From: Halovivax ruber XH-70
GTDB taxonomy: Archaea > Halobacteriota > Halobacteria > Halobacteriales > Natrialbaceae
Assembly: GCF_000328525.1 (NCBI RefSeq)
Contig: NC_019964.1
Coordinates: 3,159,877-3,223,876 of the forward strand
Direction of reading: 5' to 3'
Length of the DNA: 64,000 bases
In this document: in pieces, positions 27,268-35,279 of the stretch
Layout: every line of letters starts with the position of its first letter
How positions within the stretch are numbered: the stretch's first letter is position 1
The notes under the pieces: generated by a model
Told to the model about the DNA's origin: nothing
Seen by the model: the letters and a program-made list of their open reading frames with translations, nothing else
Databases searched by the model: none
Translations under genes and position numbers: made by a program

Positions 27268-27906
27268 ATGCGAGTATTCGAGTGGACGGATCCCCACGAC
27301 GTGCCGGACGCCGACCTGGAGATCGATCCGGATCCGCAGCTAGAGCGCGAAGCGGATCAGGCAGCCGAGGATGCGCTCTCGGGCGACGAGCCGCTGATTG
27401 TGAACCGGCTGGGAACCGACTTCCACGTCCAGCGAAAGGACTGGAACGCCGGTCCCGCAAATGCCGAGCGCCTCTCGACGGCCGAGGGCCCCGGCCTCGT
27501 CGACGAGACAGTCGCGGATCTGACCACCAAGACCTACCGGCTGACGCAGGACGAGCTCGTCGACCTCGTCGAGGCGGTCGACACACCCGACGAGCTCCCC
27601 GCCTACGTCGAAGCGAACGATATCGACGTCGCCAGCCGCCTGCAGGACACGATGGGCAGTGGGTTCAAGGGCGCGACGAGCGGCTGGAAGGCCGGATCGC
27701 TGGTGGGCTCGATAGCCGGGCCCGCTGGGGCACTGGCGGGCGGCCTCGCCACCGTTCCGGTCGGCTACTTCATCGCCCAGCAGTATGGGAACGGAACGGC
27801 CGACACAATACAGAAGCGCCTCCGGTCACTACTCGGACTCACCACCGATCAGGAGTTCAAGATCGAAGGTGGAGAAACGGGCGACAAGTCCCTAAAATTC
27901 TGGTGA
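27268..27906 (+). CDS. Orphan effector cassette 2: DUF4157 core deleted, new C-terminus
   Basis: The product has 212 residues from the ATG at 27268 (MRVFEWTDPHDVPDADLEIDPDP). Residues 7-53 match cassette 1 ('TDPHDVPDA' joined directly to 'DLEIDPDPQLEREADQAAEDALSG' and 'NRLGTDFHVQR'), but the 99 residues containing the HELAH core are missing in frame. The C-terminal part (about 54-212) is unrelated to cassette 1. It contains a Gly-rich hydrophobic hairpin ('GWKAGSLVGSIAGPAGALAGG', then 'LATVPVGYFIAQQYGN'), as in membrane-inserting peptides. The ATG may not be a native start. The piece may be a silent reserve that can recombine onto a full N-terminus. Confidence 0.72.
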   Translation: MRVFEWTDPHDVPDADLEIDPDPQLEREADQAAEDALSGDEPLIVNRLGTDFHVQRKDWNAGPANAERLSTAEGPGLVDETVADLTTKTYRLTQDELVDLVEAVDTPDELPAYVEANDIDVASRLQDTMGSGFKGATSGWKAGSLVGSIAGPAGALAGGLATVPVGYFIAQQYGNGTADTIQKRLRSLLGLTTDQEFKIEGGETGDKSLKFW

Positions 27907-27911
27907 ATCTA

Positions 27912-28832
27912 ATGGAAGCACAAGTTATCGATAGAGACGATCAAGACATCGGTGTAGAAGTTGACGATAATAATGGGGTGGAGCATCGGATATTGGTATC
28001 ATACGATGGAGACATCTCTGGACACAGTCAAGATGGCTACCCTGATGACCCTGAACGGAGAAGTACATCGGAGCAGGAAACGATATTCCATGCCCGCCGC
28101 TACGCCAAGTACTACGTCGCTCAGGAGACCGAATACGACACGATCCCGTGGGATCTGAACCCCGGGCGGTTCGAGACCGTCCGCGACGCACTGGCTGCCC
28201 TCACCGCCGACGAACTCGACGACTACTTCGGCGACCTGTTCGCCCAGAGTCTGAGTCACTACGCAGACGATCCCGACGTCGACACGGGTGGCACCGAGCG
28301 CCCCTACGAACTTCCGACAGACAAGATCGGTCCCGATGGTGCCGTACTCTACGAACAGGAGATCTACCTCGACGAATCAGATGATATTGAAGCCGTCTCA
28401 GGCGTCATCGTCGAGTACTACGTCGCGAAGGGCGAGCGGACGACCGTTCGTCACGACGAAGCGCCGGTGCCGGATCGCGACTCGGACGCCCGCATCGAGA
28501 TTTCGCCTGCTCCGTTCGTCGACCTGAAACCCTTCCGGGACTATCTCGTATACAATCTGCGCTGTCAGATCCGCGATTGCTACGTCGGAATGGGGCTCGA
28601 ACCGCCCGCGGCGTACAAAGTCCTCGGCCCGGGCCAGTACCGCTTCACAGGCAAGTACCAACACTTCGAGTGCTACCCCGCGTACTTCGACGTCAACGCG
28701 GACATCCCCGGCTACAGCCACGAGTTCGCGCCGGAGTTGCCGATTTCGGACGCCGAACTCGGTGGGTTGGTGGATCTGGGAAGTGAACGGTCACTGTACA
28801 GCCAGCTCAAAGGCGCGCTGTTCAGTCGGTAG
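27912..28832 (+). CDS. Effector partner protein 2 (paralogue of partner 1)
   Basis: The 306-residue acidic protein starts at the ATG at 27912, five bases after the cassette 2 stop. The frame is open far upstream, but that part only shadows cassette 2. Homology with partner 1 is clear: 'DDNNGVEHRILVSYDGDIS', 'HARRYAKYYVAQETEYDTIPWDLNPGRF', 'LTADELDDYFGDLFAQSLSHYADD', 'DIEAVSGVIVEYY' and 'DYLVYNLRCQIRDCYVGMGLEPPAAYKV'. It has a longer C-terminus ('FAPELPISDAELGGLVDLGSE'). As in partner 1, the first 150 bases are AT-richer than the rest. No named family is recognised. Confidence 0.8.
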   Translation: MEAQVIDRDDQDIGVEVDDNNGVEHRILVSYDGDISGHSQDGYPDDPERRSTSEQETIFHARRYAKYYVAQETEYDTIPWDLNPGRFETVRDALAALTADELDDYFGDLFAQSLSHYADDPDVDTGGTERPYELPTDKIGPDGAVLYEQEIYLDESDDIEAVSGVIVEYYVAKGERTTVRHDEAPVPDRDSDARIEISPAPFVDLKPFRDYLVYNLRCQIRDCYVGMGLEPPAAYKVLGPGQYRFTGKYQHFECYPAYFDVNADIPGYSHEFAPELPISDAELGGLVDLGSERSLYSQLKGALFSR

Positions 28833-28960
28833 GGCTCGAAACCAGTTCCGTCGCGGGCGACGGAGAGACACCCCCAGAGCCCGCAGTCGGGTCGGCTTCC
28901 CAATCTTTCGTATCTAGCCGCGTTCGATCGTCGCGGACCCGCGGGCAGAGCGTCAGGGCT

Positions 28961-29233
28961 ATGTCGACCGAGCCCTACGGTCTCGCTATGACGCTGCTTG
29001 GATCGGAACTGCTCGCCGAGGTCGTCTCGCTCGCGGTGTACACCGTTCTCGCCATCGGGCTGACGATCGTCGGCGCACTCGCAGAGAACGCCAGTCTCCA
29101 GCACCTGGGCGCTGGCGACCTGATGCTCGCCGGCTGGCTCGCCGCGATCGGAACCGTCCTGCTGTACGCGGGCGTTTACGCCGTCGGCTACCAGAAGCTG
29201 GTTCTTCGCGCGAGCGCCGTGTTCGCGGAGTGA
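28961..29233 (+). CDS. Small two-helix membrane protein, unknown
   Basis: The product has 90 residues from the ATG at 28961; the ATG at 28988 (MTLLGSELLAEVVSLAVYT) is also plausible. Two hydrophobic segments are visible ('VSLAVYTVLAIGLTIVGALAE' and 'LMLAGWLAAIGTVLLYAGVYAVG') with 'NASLQHLGAGD' between them. No family is assigned. It follows the effector locus after 128 bases but its composition is that of the chromosome backbone. Confidence 0.65.
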   Translation: MSTEPYGLAMTLLGSELLAEVVSLAVYTVLAIGLTIVGALAENASLQHLGAGDLMLAGWLAAIGTVLLYAGVYAVGYQKLVLRASAVFAE

Positions 29234-29274
29234 ACGGCGAGGTTGGCAGGTACCCAGCCCGACGTTGCACCTTC

Positions 29275-29497
29275 CTACGCTTCGGCGAGTGACTGCAGGT
29301 ACGTGACGAACGCGGCGATCGCGAGCACGGAAAATCCCGCGGATATGAACTGCATAGGGATCACTCCCCCCCGTGAACGCGGTCGTTGCGACAGTGAGGA
29401 TGATGATCGCCGCGAGAGTAGTGAGGACCCATCCGATGTTCGTCAGGTACCGTCGGACCGGGAACGACATTGGAGAGATTTTTTTGCCACCAGCCAT
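29275..29497 (-). pseudogene. Small two-helix membrane protein, frameshifted at a seven-base homopolymer
   Basis: Translation from the ATG at 29497 gives MAGGKKISPMSFPVRRYLTN followed by the helix 'IGWVLTTLAAIIILTVATTAF', then loses frame at a run of seven G (C on the plus strand, about 29366-29372). Removing one G continues as 'TGGVIPMQFISAGFSVLAIAAFVTYLQSLAEA' to a TAG at 29275. This makes a coherent 73-residue protein with two TM helices. The coherence of the second part argues that the gene was intact recently or that the sequence has a homopolymer error. Function unknown. Confidence 0.7.
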
Positions 29498-29565
29498 AAT
29501 AGTTTCTCGTCGTTCGAGAGTGGATGATGTGCCGATCAAGTCTGACAGGTGAATCTGCCACACCG

Positions 29566-29578
29566 ATTGCTCTTTAGT
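29566..29578 (+). promoter_or_regulatory. Possible TATA-like element of ileS
   Basis: TTGCTCTTTAGTC lies about 25-30 bases before the ATG at 29601. It is a weak match, and its position is the main support. Confidence 0.35.
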
Positions 29579-29600
29579 CTCGGAGCCAATTCCATCCGGT

Positions 29601-32600
29601 ATGAGTCGATTCGGCGAGGTCGCCGACCAGTACGAACCCCACACACTCGAAGAATCGGTCTTCGAGTACTGGGACGAGGTCGACGCCTACGAGCAGACGA
29701 AAGCCCACCGGGCCGACGGCGAGCGGTTCTTCTTCGTCGACGGACCGCCGTACACCTCCGGCGCGGCGCACATGGGCACGACGTGGAACAAGACGCTGAA
29801 GGACGTCTACCTCCGCTTTTTGCGGATGCAGGGCTACGACGTCACCGACCGCCCGGGCTACGACATGCACGGGCTGCCCATCGAGACCCGGGTCGAGGAG
29901 AAACTCGGCTTCGAGAACAAGAAGGACATCGAAGCCTACGGGGAGGACGCCTTCATCGAAGCCTGCAAAGAGTACGCCGACGAGCAACTGGAAGGCCTCC
30001 AGTCCGACTTCCAGGACTTCGGCGTCTGGATGGACTGGGAGGACCCGTACAAGACGGTCTCGCCGGAGTACATGGAAGCCGCCTGGTGGGGCTTTTCCCA
30101 GGCCGCCGACCGCGACCTCGTCGAAAAGGGCCACCGCTCCATCTCGCAGTGTCCCCGCTGTGAGACCGCGATCGCCAACAACGAGGTCGAGTACGACGAC
30201 GTCGAGGACCCCTCGGTCTACGTGAAATTCGACGTAACGGACCGCGAGGGAGACGCACCAGCGGACACGAGCGGCGACGGTAAGCTCGTCGTCTGGACGA
30301 CGACGCCATGGACCATCCCCGCGAACACGTTCGTCGCCGTCGACGAAAAGGGCGACTACGTCGGGGTTCGGGCCGAAAGCGGCGACCACGAAGAGCTCCT
30401 CTACGTCGCGGAACCGAAAGTCGAGGACGTCCTCTCGGCGGGTCGCTACGACGACTACGAGGTCGTCGAGGAGCTGACCGGCGCGGACCTGCTCGGCTGG
30501 GCGTACGAGCACCCGATGGCCGACGAGGTGCCAGCCCACCCCGACTTCGACGGCGCCTGTGAGGTCTACGCGGCGGACTACGTCGACACGCACGGCGACG
30601 GGACCGGCCTCGTCCACTCCGCACCCGGCCACGGGGAGGAAGACTTCGAGCGCGGCACCGAACTCGACTTCCCGATCTTCTGTCCCGTCGGCGGCGACGG
30701 CGTCTACACCGAGGAGGGCGGCGCCTACGAAGGGCAGTTCGTCCGCGACGCCAACGAGGACATCGTCGCCGACCTCGAGGCGAACGGCTCGTTGCTGGCC
30801 TCGGAGACGATCTCGCACAGTTACGGCCACTGCTGGCGGTGTGATACGGGCATCATCCAGATCGTCACCGAGCAGTGGTTCATCACGATCACCGACGTCA
30901 AGGACGAACTGCTCGACAACATCGAGGACAGCAAGTGGCACCCCGAGTGGGCCCGCGACAACCGCTTCCGGGACTTCGTCGAGGAGGCGCCCGACTGGAA
31001 CGTCTCCCGGCAGCGCTACTGGGGGATCCCGCTGCCCGTCTGGACGCCTGAAGGCGACTCCTCGTCCGATAGCGATGGGGCCGATCCCGACGACATGATC
31101 GTCGTCGGTACCCGCGAGGAACTCGCCGAGCGCGTCGACCAGGACGTCGACCCCGAGTCCGTGGACCTGCACAAGGACACGGTCGACGAGCTGACGATCA
31201 CCGAGGATGGAACGACCTACACCCGCGTGCCGGACGTCTTCGACGTCTGGTTCGACTCCTCGGTGGCTTCGCTGGGCACGATCGGCTACCCGTCGAACGA
31301 GGACGACTTCGATGAACTGTGGCCCGCCGACCTCATCATGGAAGCCCACGACCAGACGCGCGGCTGGTTCTGGTCCCAGCTCGGCATGGGGACGACCGCC
31401 CTCGGCGATATTCCCTACAAGGAAGTCCTCATGCACGGGTTCGCCCAGATGCCCGACGGCCGGGCGATGTCGAAATCCAAGGACATCCTCGTCGACCCCC
31501 ACGAGGCCATCGACAAGCACGGCCGTGACGTCATGCGCATGTTCCTGCTGTCGAACAACCCGCAGGGCGACGACATGCGCTTTTCCTGGGACGGGATGGA
31601 GACGATGGAACGCCACCTCCGGACCCTCTGGAACGTGTTCCGCTTCCCGCTGCCGTACATGCGCCTGGACGGGTTCGAGCCGGGCGTTGCGACTCCGTCG
31701 CAACGAGACGGAGGCGGCGAAGCCGCCGGAGTGACCCTCGAGACGGTCGCTGACGACCTCGAACTCGTCGACGAGTGGGTGCTGGCCCGGCTGCAGTCGA
31801 CGAAGGCCGAGATGGCCACCCACTTCGACGACTACCGACAGGATCGGGCGCTCGACGCGCTCATCGACTTCGTCGTCGAGGACGTCTCCCGGTTCTACGT
31901 CCAGGCCGTTCGCGAACGCATGTGGGAAGAGGCCGACAGCGCGTCGAAGACGGCCGCCTACGCGACGATCTACCACGTCCTCCGCGAGACCGTCGTCCTG
32001 CTCGCACCGTACGCCCCGTTCGTCACAGAGGAACTCTACGGCACGCTCACCGGCGACGACGGCTTCGACACGGTCCACATGGAAGACTGGCCGACGCCGG
32101 ACGGGCGCTTCGAAGACGAAGAACTCGAGACCGACGTCTCGCTGCTGCGCGCGATCGAGGAGGCTGGTGCCAACGCCCGCCAGCAGGCCGGCCGCAAACT
32201 ACGCTGGCCCGTTCCGCGCGTCGTCGTCGCGGCGAACGACGAACGGCTCGCCACGGCCGTGGATCGACACGAAGCGCTGCTCGCCGACCGACTCAACGCC
32301 CGCGAGATCGAGGTGCTCGGCGCCGACGAGCGCTGGGGCGAACTCGAGTACAGCGCCGAGGCCGACATGAGCCTTCTCGGCCCCGCGTTCGGCGACCAGG
32401 CGGGGCAGGTCATGAACGCGCTCAACGAGGCCAGCATCGAGGAACCGGACCTCGACGCGCTGGCGGACGCCGTTTCAGACGCGGTAGGTGAGGACGTCGA
32501 CCTCGACGACGAGATGGTCTCGTTCGTCACCCAGACGCCCGACGACGTGGCTGGGTCGACGATCACGATCGAGGGCGACGAACACGGCGTCGCCTACGTC

Positions 32601-32900
32601 GACGCCTCGCTCACCGCGGACATCGAGAGCGAGGGCTACGCCCGCGAGGTCATCCGCCGCGTTCAGGAGATGCGCAAGGACGCCGATCTCGACGTCGAGC
32701 AGCGCATCGCCCTCGAACTCGACGTGGGCGACGACCGCGTCGCTGATCTGGTCGACGAACGTATGGACCTCGTCCGCGAGGAAGTGCGTGCCGACGAAAT
32801 CCGAACGGTGACAGACGGCCACCGCGAGACCTGGGACGTCGAGGGCGTCTCGATGGAACTGGCAATCGAACCGCTCGCGACCGCCGAAGCGTCCGATTAG
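29601..32900 (+). CDS. ileS: Isoleucyl-tRNA synthetase
   Basis: This 1099-residue class I synthetase charges tRNA-Ile. The HIGH motif is H57-MGT in 'PPYTSGAAHMGTTWNK', and the KMSKS motif is 'AMSKSKD' at residues 622-628. The CP1 editing domain lies between them ('WTTTPWTIPANTFVAV', 'GTGLVHSAPGHGEEDFERG'). The C-terminal anticodon-binding domain begins near 'LVDEWVLARLQSTKAEM'. Just before it the linker contains a palindromic insertion, encoding 'GVATPSQRDGGGEAAG' (31683-31733). The extreme C-terminus carries the archaeal/eukaryal-type extension ('SEGYAREVIRRVQEMRKDADLDVEQRI'). It appears to be monocistronic. Confidence 0.98.
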   Translation: MSRFGEVADQYEPHTLEESVFEYWDEVDAYEQTKAHRADGERFFFVDGPPYTSGAAHMGTTWNKTLKDVYLRFLRMQGYDVTDRPGYDMHGLPIETRVEEKLGFENKKDIEAYGEDAFIEACKEYADEQLEGLQSDFQDFGVWMDWEDPYKTVSPEYMEAAWWGFSQAADRDLVEKGHRSISQCPRCETAIANNEVEYDDVEDPSVYVKFDVTDREGDAPADTSGDGKLVVWTTTPWTIPANTFVAVDEKGDYVGVRAESGDHEELLYVAEPKVEDVLSAGRYDDYEVVEELTGADLLGWAYEHPMADEVPAHPDFDGACEVYAADYVDTHGDGTGLVHSAPGHGEEDFERGTELDFPIFCPVGGDGVYTEEGGAYEGQFVRDANEDIVADLEANGSLLASETISHSYGHCWRCDTGIIQIVTEQWFITITDVKDELLDNIEDSKWHPEWARDNRFRDFVEEAPDWNVSRQRYWGIPLPVWTPEGDSSSDSDGADPDDMIVVGTREELAERVDQDVDPESVDLHKDTVDELTITEDGTTYTRVPDVFDVWFDSSVASLGTIGYPSNEDDFDELWPADLIMEAHDQTRGWFWSQLGMGTTALGDIPYKEVLMHGFAQMPDGRAMSKSKDILVDPHEAIDKHGRDVMRMFLLSNNPQGDDMRFSWDGMETMERHLRTLWNVFRFPLPYMRLDGFEPGVATPSQRDGGGEAAGVTLETVADDLELVDEWVLARLQSTKAEMATHFDDYRQDRALDALIDFVVEDVSRFYVQAVRERMWEEADSASKTAAYATIYHVLRETVVLLAPYAPFVTEELYGTLTGDDGFDTVHMEDWPTPDGRFEDEELETDVSLLRAIEEAGANARQQAGRKLRWPVPRVVVAANDERLATAVDRHEALLADRLNAREIEVLGADERWGELEYSAEADMSLLGPAFGDQAGQVMNALNEASIEEPDLDALADAVSDAVGEDVDLDDEMVSFVTQTPDDVAGSTITIEGDEHGVAYVDASLTADIESEGYAREVIRRVQEMRKDADLDVEQRIALELDVGDDRVADLVDERMDLVREEVRADEIRTVTDGHRETWDVEGVSMELAIEPLATAEASD
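31685..31733. repeat. Palindromic in-frame insertion inside ileS
   Basis: Within about 50 bases there are several inverted repeats: CGTTGCGA (31685-31692) with TCGCAACG (31698-31705); CTCCGTC (31693-31699) with GACGGAG (31707-31713); GGCGGC (31713-31718) with GCCGCC (31722-31727); and ACTCCG with CGGAGT (31727-31732). The stretch keeps the reading frame and encodes a flexible Gly/Ala/Ser linker between the catalytic and anticodon-binding domains. Confidence 0.7.
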
Positions 32901-32916
32901 GCGGACGCGACGATTT

Positions 32917-33822
32917 CTACATCGAGGGCTGACAGTCGACGATCGACGCGTCGCCGTTCACGACGACTCGCCACTCGACGTCGGCGACGGTGATCGTGAG
33001 AGAGATGCGAAGCGGTTCCTGCTGACTGACCGTCGGCGCCGAGAAGACGGCCCACTCGTACTCCCAGAACGGCGTGGTGTCGAGGGCGGCCCCGTGATCG
33101 AACAGCGTCGAGGCGATTCGAGGGCGTGTCGACAGCACGAGGCCCACCGGTGCGTACACGGTGGCGCCACAGCCGGCGCAGTCGAACCTGACCGACGGAG
33201 CGTCCGGTCGGCGCTCGGCCCACGAATCGACGGTCGACGTCATCCGGTGGGCGCAGAACGGACAGACGCCGTCGTCGGCGAGGTCGACGTAGGCCCGGGT
33301 TCGGTTCGCGTAGGCCGCGACGAACGCCGCCGTGGAGAGGGAGTCCGCCGGGCCCGGCGGGAAGTCAAATGCGCTCAAGACGTGCTCGCACGCGGGGCAC
33401 TCGACGACTCCTTCGCCCGCTCGGTAGCTGATTTCGACCGTCGGATTGGCGCAGCGGCCGCACACGGAGTCGATCACGACCGGGTCGCGTTCGACCTCGT
33501 CGTTGAGCACGTCGGCGACGAGGAGGTTGTGCGCCCACCGCCCCTGCTGGGTGAGTTCGTAGCCGGCGCTCGATTTCCGAACGAACGTGCCCGTGAGCTG
33601 GCGGAGGTGGTAGTTCAACCGGCCGCCGTCGTCGACCGGGGATCGGTCAAGTATCGTCGAATACGACAGCGGCGCGTCGCTCGCGGCGAGGATCGCGACG
33701 AGTCCGAGTCGGAGCTCGCTGGCGAGGCCGCGAAACGAGTCGTCGCGCCCGGGTGGCACCCGATCTCGCCCGTCGTCCGCCGGCCCGGGAGCGTTTCGAC
33801 GGGTCACAACGACTGTGACCAC
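32917..33822 (-). CDS. Winged-helix regulator with zinc-ribbon domains (paralogue of 8824-9762)
   Basis: The product has about 301 residues from a GTG at 33822; a GTG at 33807 is an alternative. The same frame runs open to 34404, but that part lies opposite the GNAT gene and is not family-like. The winged helix is 'FRGLASELRLGLVAILAASDAPLSYSTI' with 'GRLNYHLRQLTG'. Zinc pairs are CGRC with CPAC, and CPFC with CAGC. The C-terminal beta domain ends 'VEWRVVVNGDASIVDCQPSM'. The organisation is identical to the regulator upstream of hisA, so both belong to one haloarchaeal family of predicted transcription factors. The signal and target are unknown. Confidence 0.8.
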   Translation of the reverse strand: MVTVVVTRRNAPGPADDGRDRVPPGRDDSFRGLASELRLGLVAILAASDAPLSYSTILDRSPVDDGGRLNYHLRQLTGTFVRKSSAGYELTQQGRWAHNLLVADVLNDEVERDPVVIDSVCGRCANPTVEISYRAGEGVVECPACEHVLSAFDFPPGPADSLSTAAFVAAYANRTRAYVDLADDGVCPFCAHRMTSTVDSWAERRPDAPSVRFDCAGCGATVYAPVGLVLSTRPRIASTLFDHGAALDTTPFWEYEWAVFSAPTVSQQEPLRISLTITVADVEWRVVVNGDASIVDCQPSM

Positions 33823-33915
33823 CGCGACCAGTAAGCCGTTTTGGAACGCCTCCGGGAGAAGGAAATTTCTCCAAATCGCTATGGCAGGTTCGACCCATCT
33901 CGAGCACACGATACG

Positions 33916-34506
33916 ATGCCTGGACACGTCTTCCTCGAAGGAGAACGGATCGAGTTCCGCGTCGTCGAGAACGCCGAGACGGACCGCCGCGTTCTCGGAT
34001 ACGTCAGAAACGAACCCGGCTTTCGGCAGGCACTCGGATTCGATACCCCGTGGCCGTCCAATCGAACCGAATCGTTCATCGAGTCCGTGACGAACGACGA
34101 GTCGAGTTGTAACCTCCTCGTCTGCCTTCGCGACGATGGCGGTTCGAACGGGGCGGACGACTGGAACGAGACGGATCGCGGATCGATCGTGGGGGCCGTA
34201 TCCCTCTTCGACATCGACCGCGTCTCGGGGACGCTCAGCTACTGGCTCCTTCCGGACTATCGCGGCGAGGGATACGCGACGGAAGCCGTCTCCGTGCTGT
34301 GTAACTACGCCGTTCGGGAGCTGGGGCTGCACCGGATTCAGGCCGACGTGTTCGACGAAAACGACGCGTCTCGACGCCTCCTCGAGCGGCTCGGCTTTGT
34401 TCACGAGGGGACTAAACGGGAGTGTCGCGTGTGCGGAGGCGAGTACCGGGGGGTCGATCAGTATGCGATACTCGACGAGGAGTGGAATCGGGAGGAGAAG
34501 TCATGA
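33916..34506 (+). CDS. GNAT acetyltransferase, RimJ/RimL-like
   Basis: The product has 196 residues from the ATG at 33916 (MPGHVFLEGERIEFRVVE). The RimJ/RimL-type fold is seen in 'GTLSYWLLPDYRGEGYATEAVSVLCNYAVRELGLHRI' (acetyl-CoA loop RGEGYA) and 'DVFDENDASRRLLERLGFVHEGTKRE'. It would transfer acetyl from acetyl-CoA to an amino group, possibly a protein N-terminus. The target is unknown. Its TGA overlaps the ATG of the HAD gene (ATGA), so the two are translationally coupled. Confidence 0.9.
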   Translation: MPGHVFLEGERIEFRVVENAETDRRVLGYVRNEPGFRQALGFDTPWPSNRTESFIESVTNDESSCNLLVCLRDDGGSNGADDWNETDRGSIVGAVSLFDIDRVSGTLSYWLLPDYRGEGYATEAVSVLCNYAVRELGLHRIQADVFDENDASRRLLERLGFVHEGTKRECRVCGGEYRGVDQYAILDEEWNREEKS

Positions 34507-35225
34507 GCGAGACGGATTCGAGGCGAAACGGTGACGATGCACCGCCCGACTCCCGCCCGTACGACGTGGTGCTATTCGACCTCGATCGAACGCTGATCGA
34601 GCACGATCGCTGCGCGTCGGCGGTATTCGCGGAGGCCTGCGCCGACTGTGACGTCGAACCGTTCTGTGGATCGGAGACGCTGTCGCTGGCCCAGCGGGCC
34701 GTCGCCGCGGGAACGACCGATCTCGACGCGGACAGCTTCGATCGGCGCGTGTTCGAAACCGCCGCGGCGGCCGCCGGCGTATCGATCGACGCGAAGGAAG
34801 TAGCCGCGGCGTATCACGAGGTGCTCGACCCCCGTGCGGTGTCCCTTCGACCGGGAGCGAAAACCGCACTCCACGCGGCCGATCCGTACGAAACGGCGCT
34901 CGTCACGAACGGGCCCGAGCGCACCCACGCGGCCAAACTGGCGGCCGTGGGGCTTCGCGACCGGTTCGACGTGACGCTGTTCGGCAGCGACGTCGAGCGC
35001 GTCAAGCCGGCCGCAGAACCGTTCGAGCGGGCGCTCGCGGAACTCGACGGGACACCGGAACGAGCCCTTAAAATCGGTGATTCACTCGAGACGGACGTCC
35101 GTGGTGCGACCGAGGTCGGGATCGACACCGCCTGGATTTCCGACGGGAAGCCCGCCCCGAGAACCAGCGTCGAACCCACGTACACGCTCTCGTCGTTGGC
35201 TGACCTGCCGTCCGTGCTTCGGTGA
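34503..35225 (+). CDS. HAD-superfamily hydrolase
   Basis: The 240-residue protein starts at the ATG at 34503 and overlaps the GNAT stop. HAD motif I is 'VVLFDLDRTLIEHD' (nucleophile Asp and general acid Asp), motif II is 'ALVTNGPERTH', motif III is the Lys in 'RVKPAAEPF', and motif IV is 'ALKIGDSLETDVRGATEVGIDTAWI'. A helical cap lies between motifs I and II (subclass I). It is probably a small-molecule phosphatase (phosphoglycolate-phosphatase-like). The substrate is not determinable. Confidence 0.92.
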   Translation: MSETDSRRNGDDAPPDSRPYDVVLFDLDRTLIEHDRCASAVFAEACADCDVEPFCGSETLSLAQRAVAAGTTDLDADSFDRRVFETAAAAAGVSIDAKEVAAAYHEVLDPRAVSLRPGAKTALHAADPYETALVTNGPERTHAAKLAAVGLRDRFDVTLFGSDVERVKPAAEPFERALAELDGTPERALKIGDSLETDVRGATEVGIDTAWISDGKPAPRTSVEPTYTLSSLADLPSVLR

Positions 35226-35279
35226 TCGTCACGGCACGCCCACAAGGGATTTGCTGGTCCGTCGCCGAAACGCGTTCAG

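Noticed and set aside
24819..28832. A complete contractile injection system
   Set aside because: No sheath, tube, spike, baseplate or AAA+ ATPase gene is present in the flanks; only cargo-like genes are.
29574..32078. 834-codon minus-strand frame opposite ileS
   Set aside because: It is an antisense shadow of the ileS codons with no recognisable domain, and ileS is unmistakable.
33823..34404. N-terminal extension of the second winged-helix regulator
   Set aside because: The extra 194 residues lie opposite the GNAT gene, lack the regulator family pattern and would overlap a well-supported gene.
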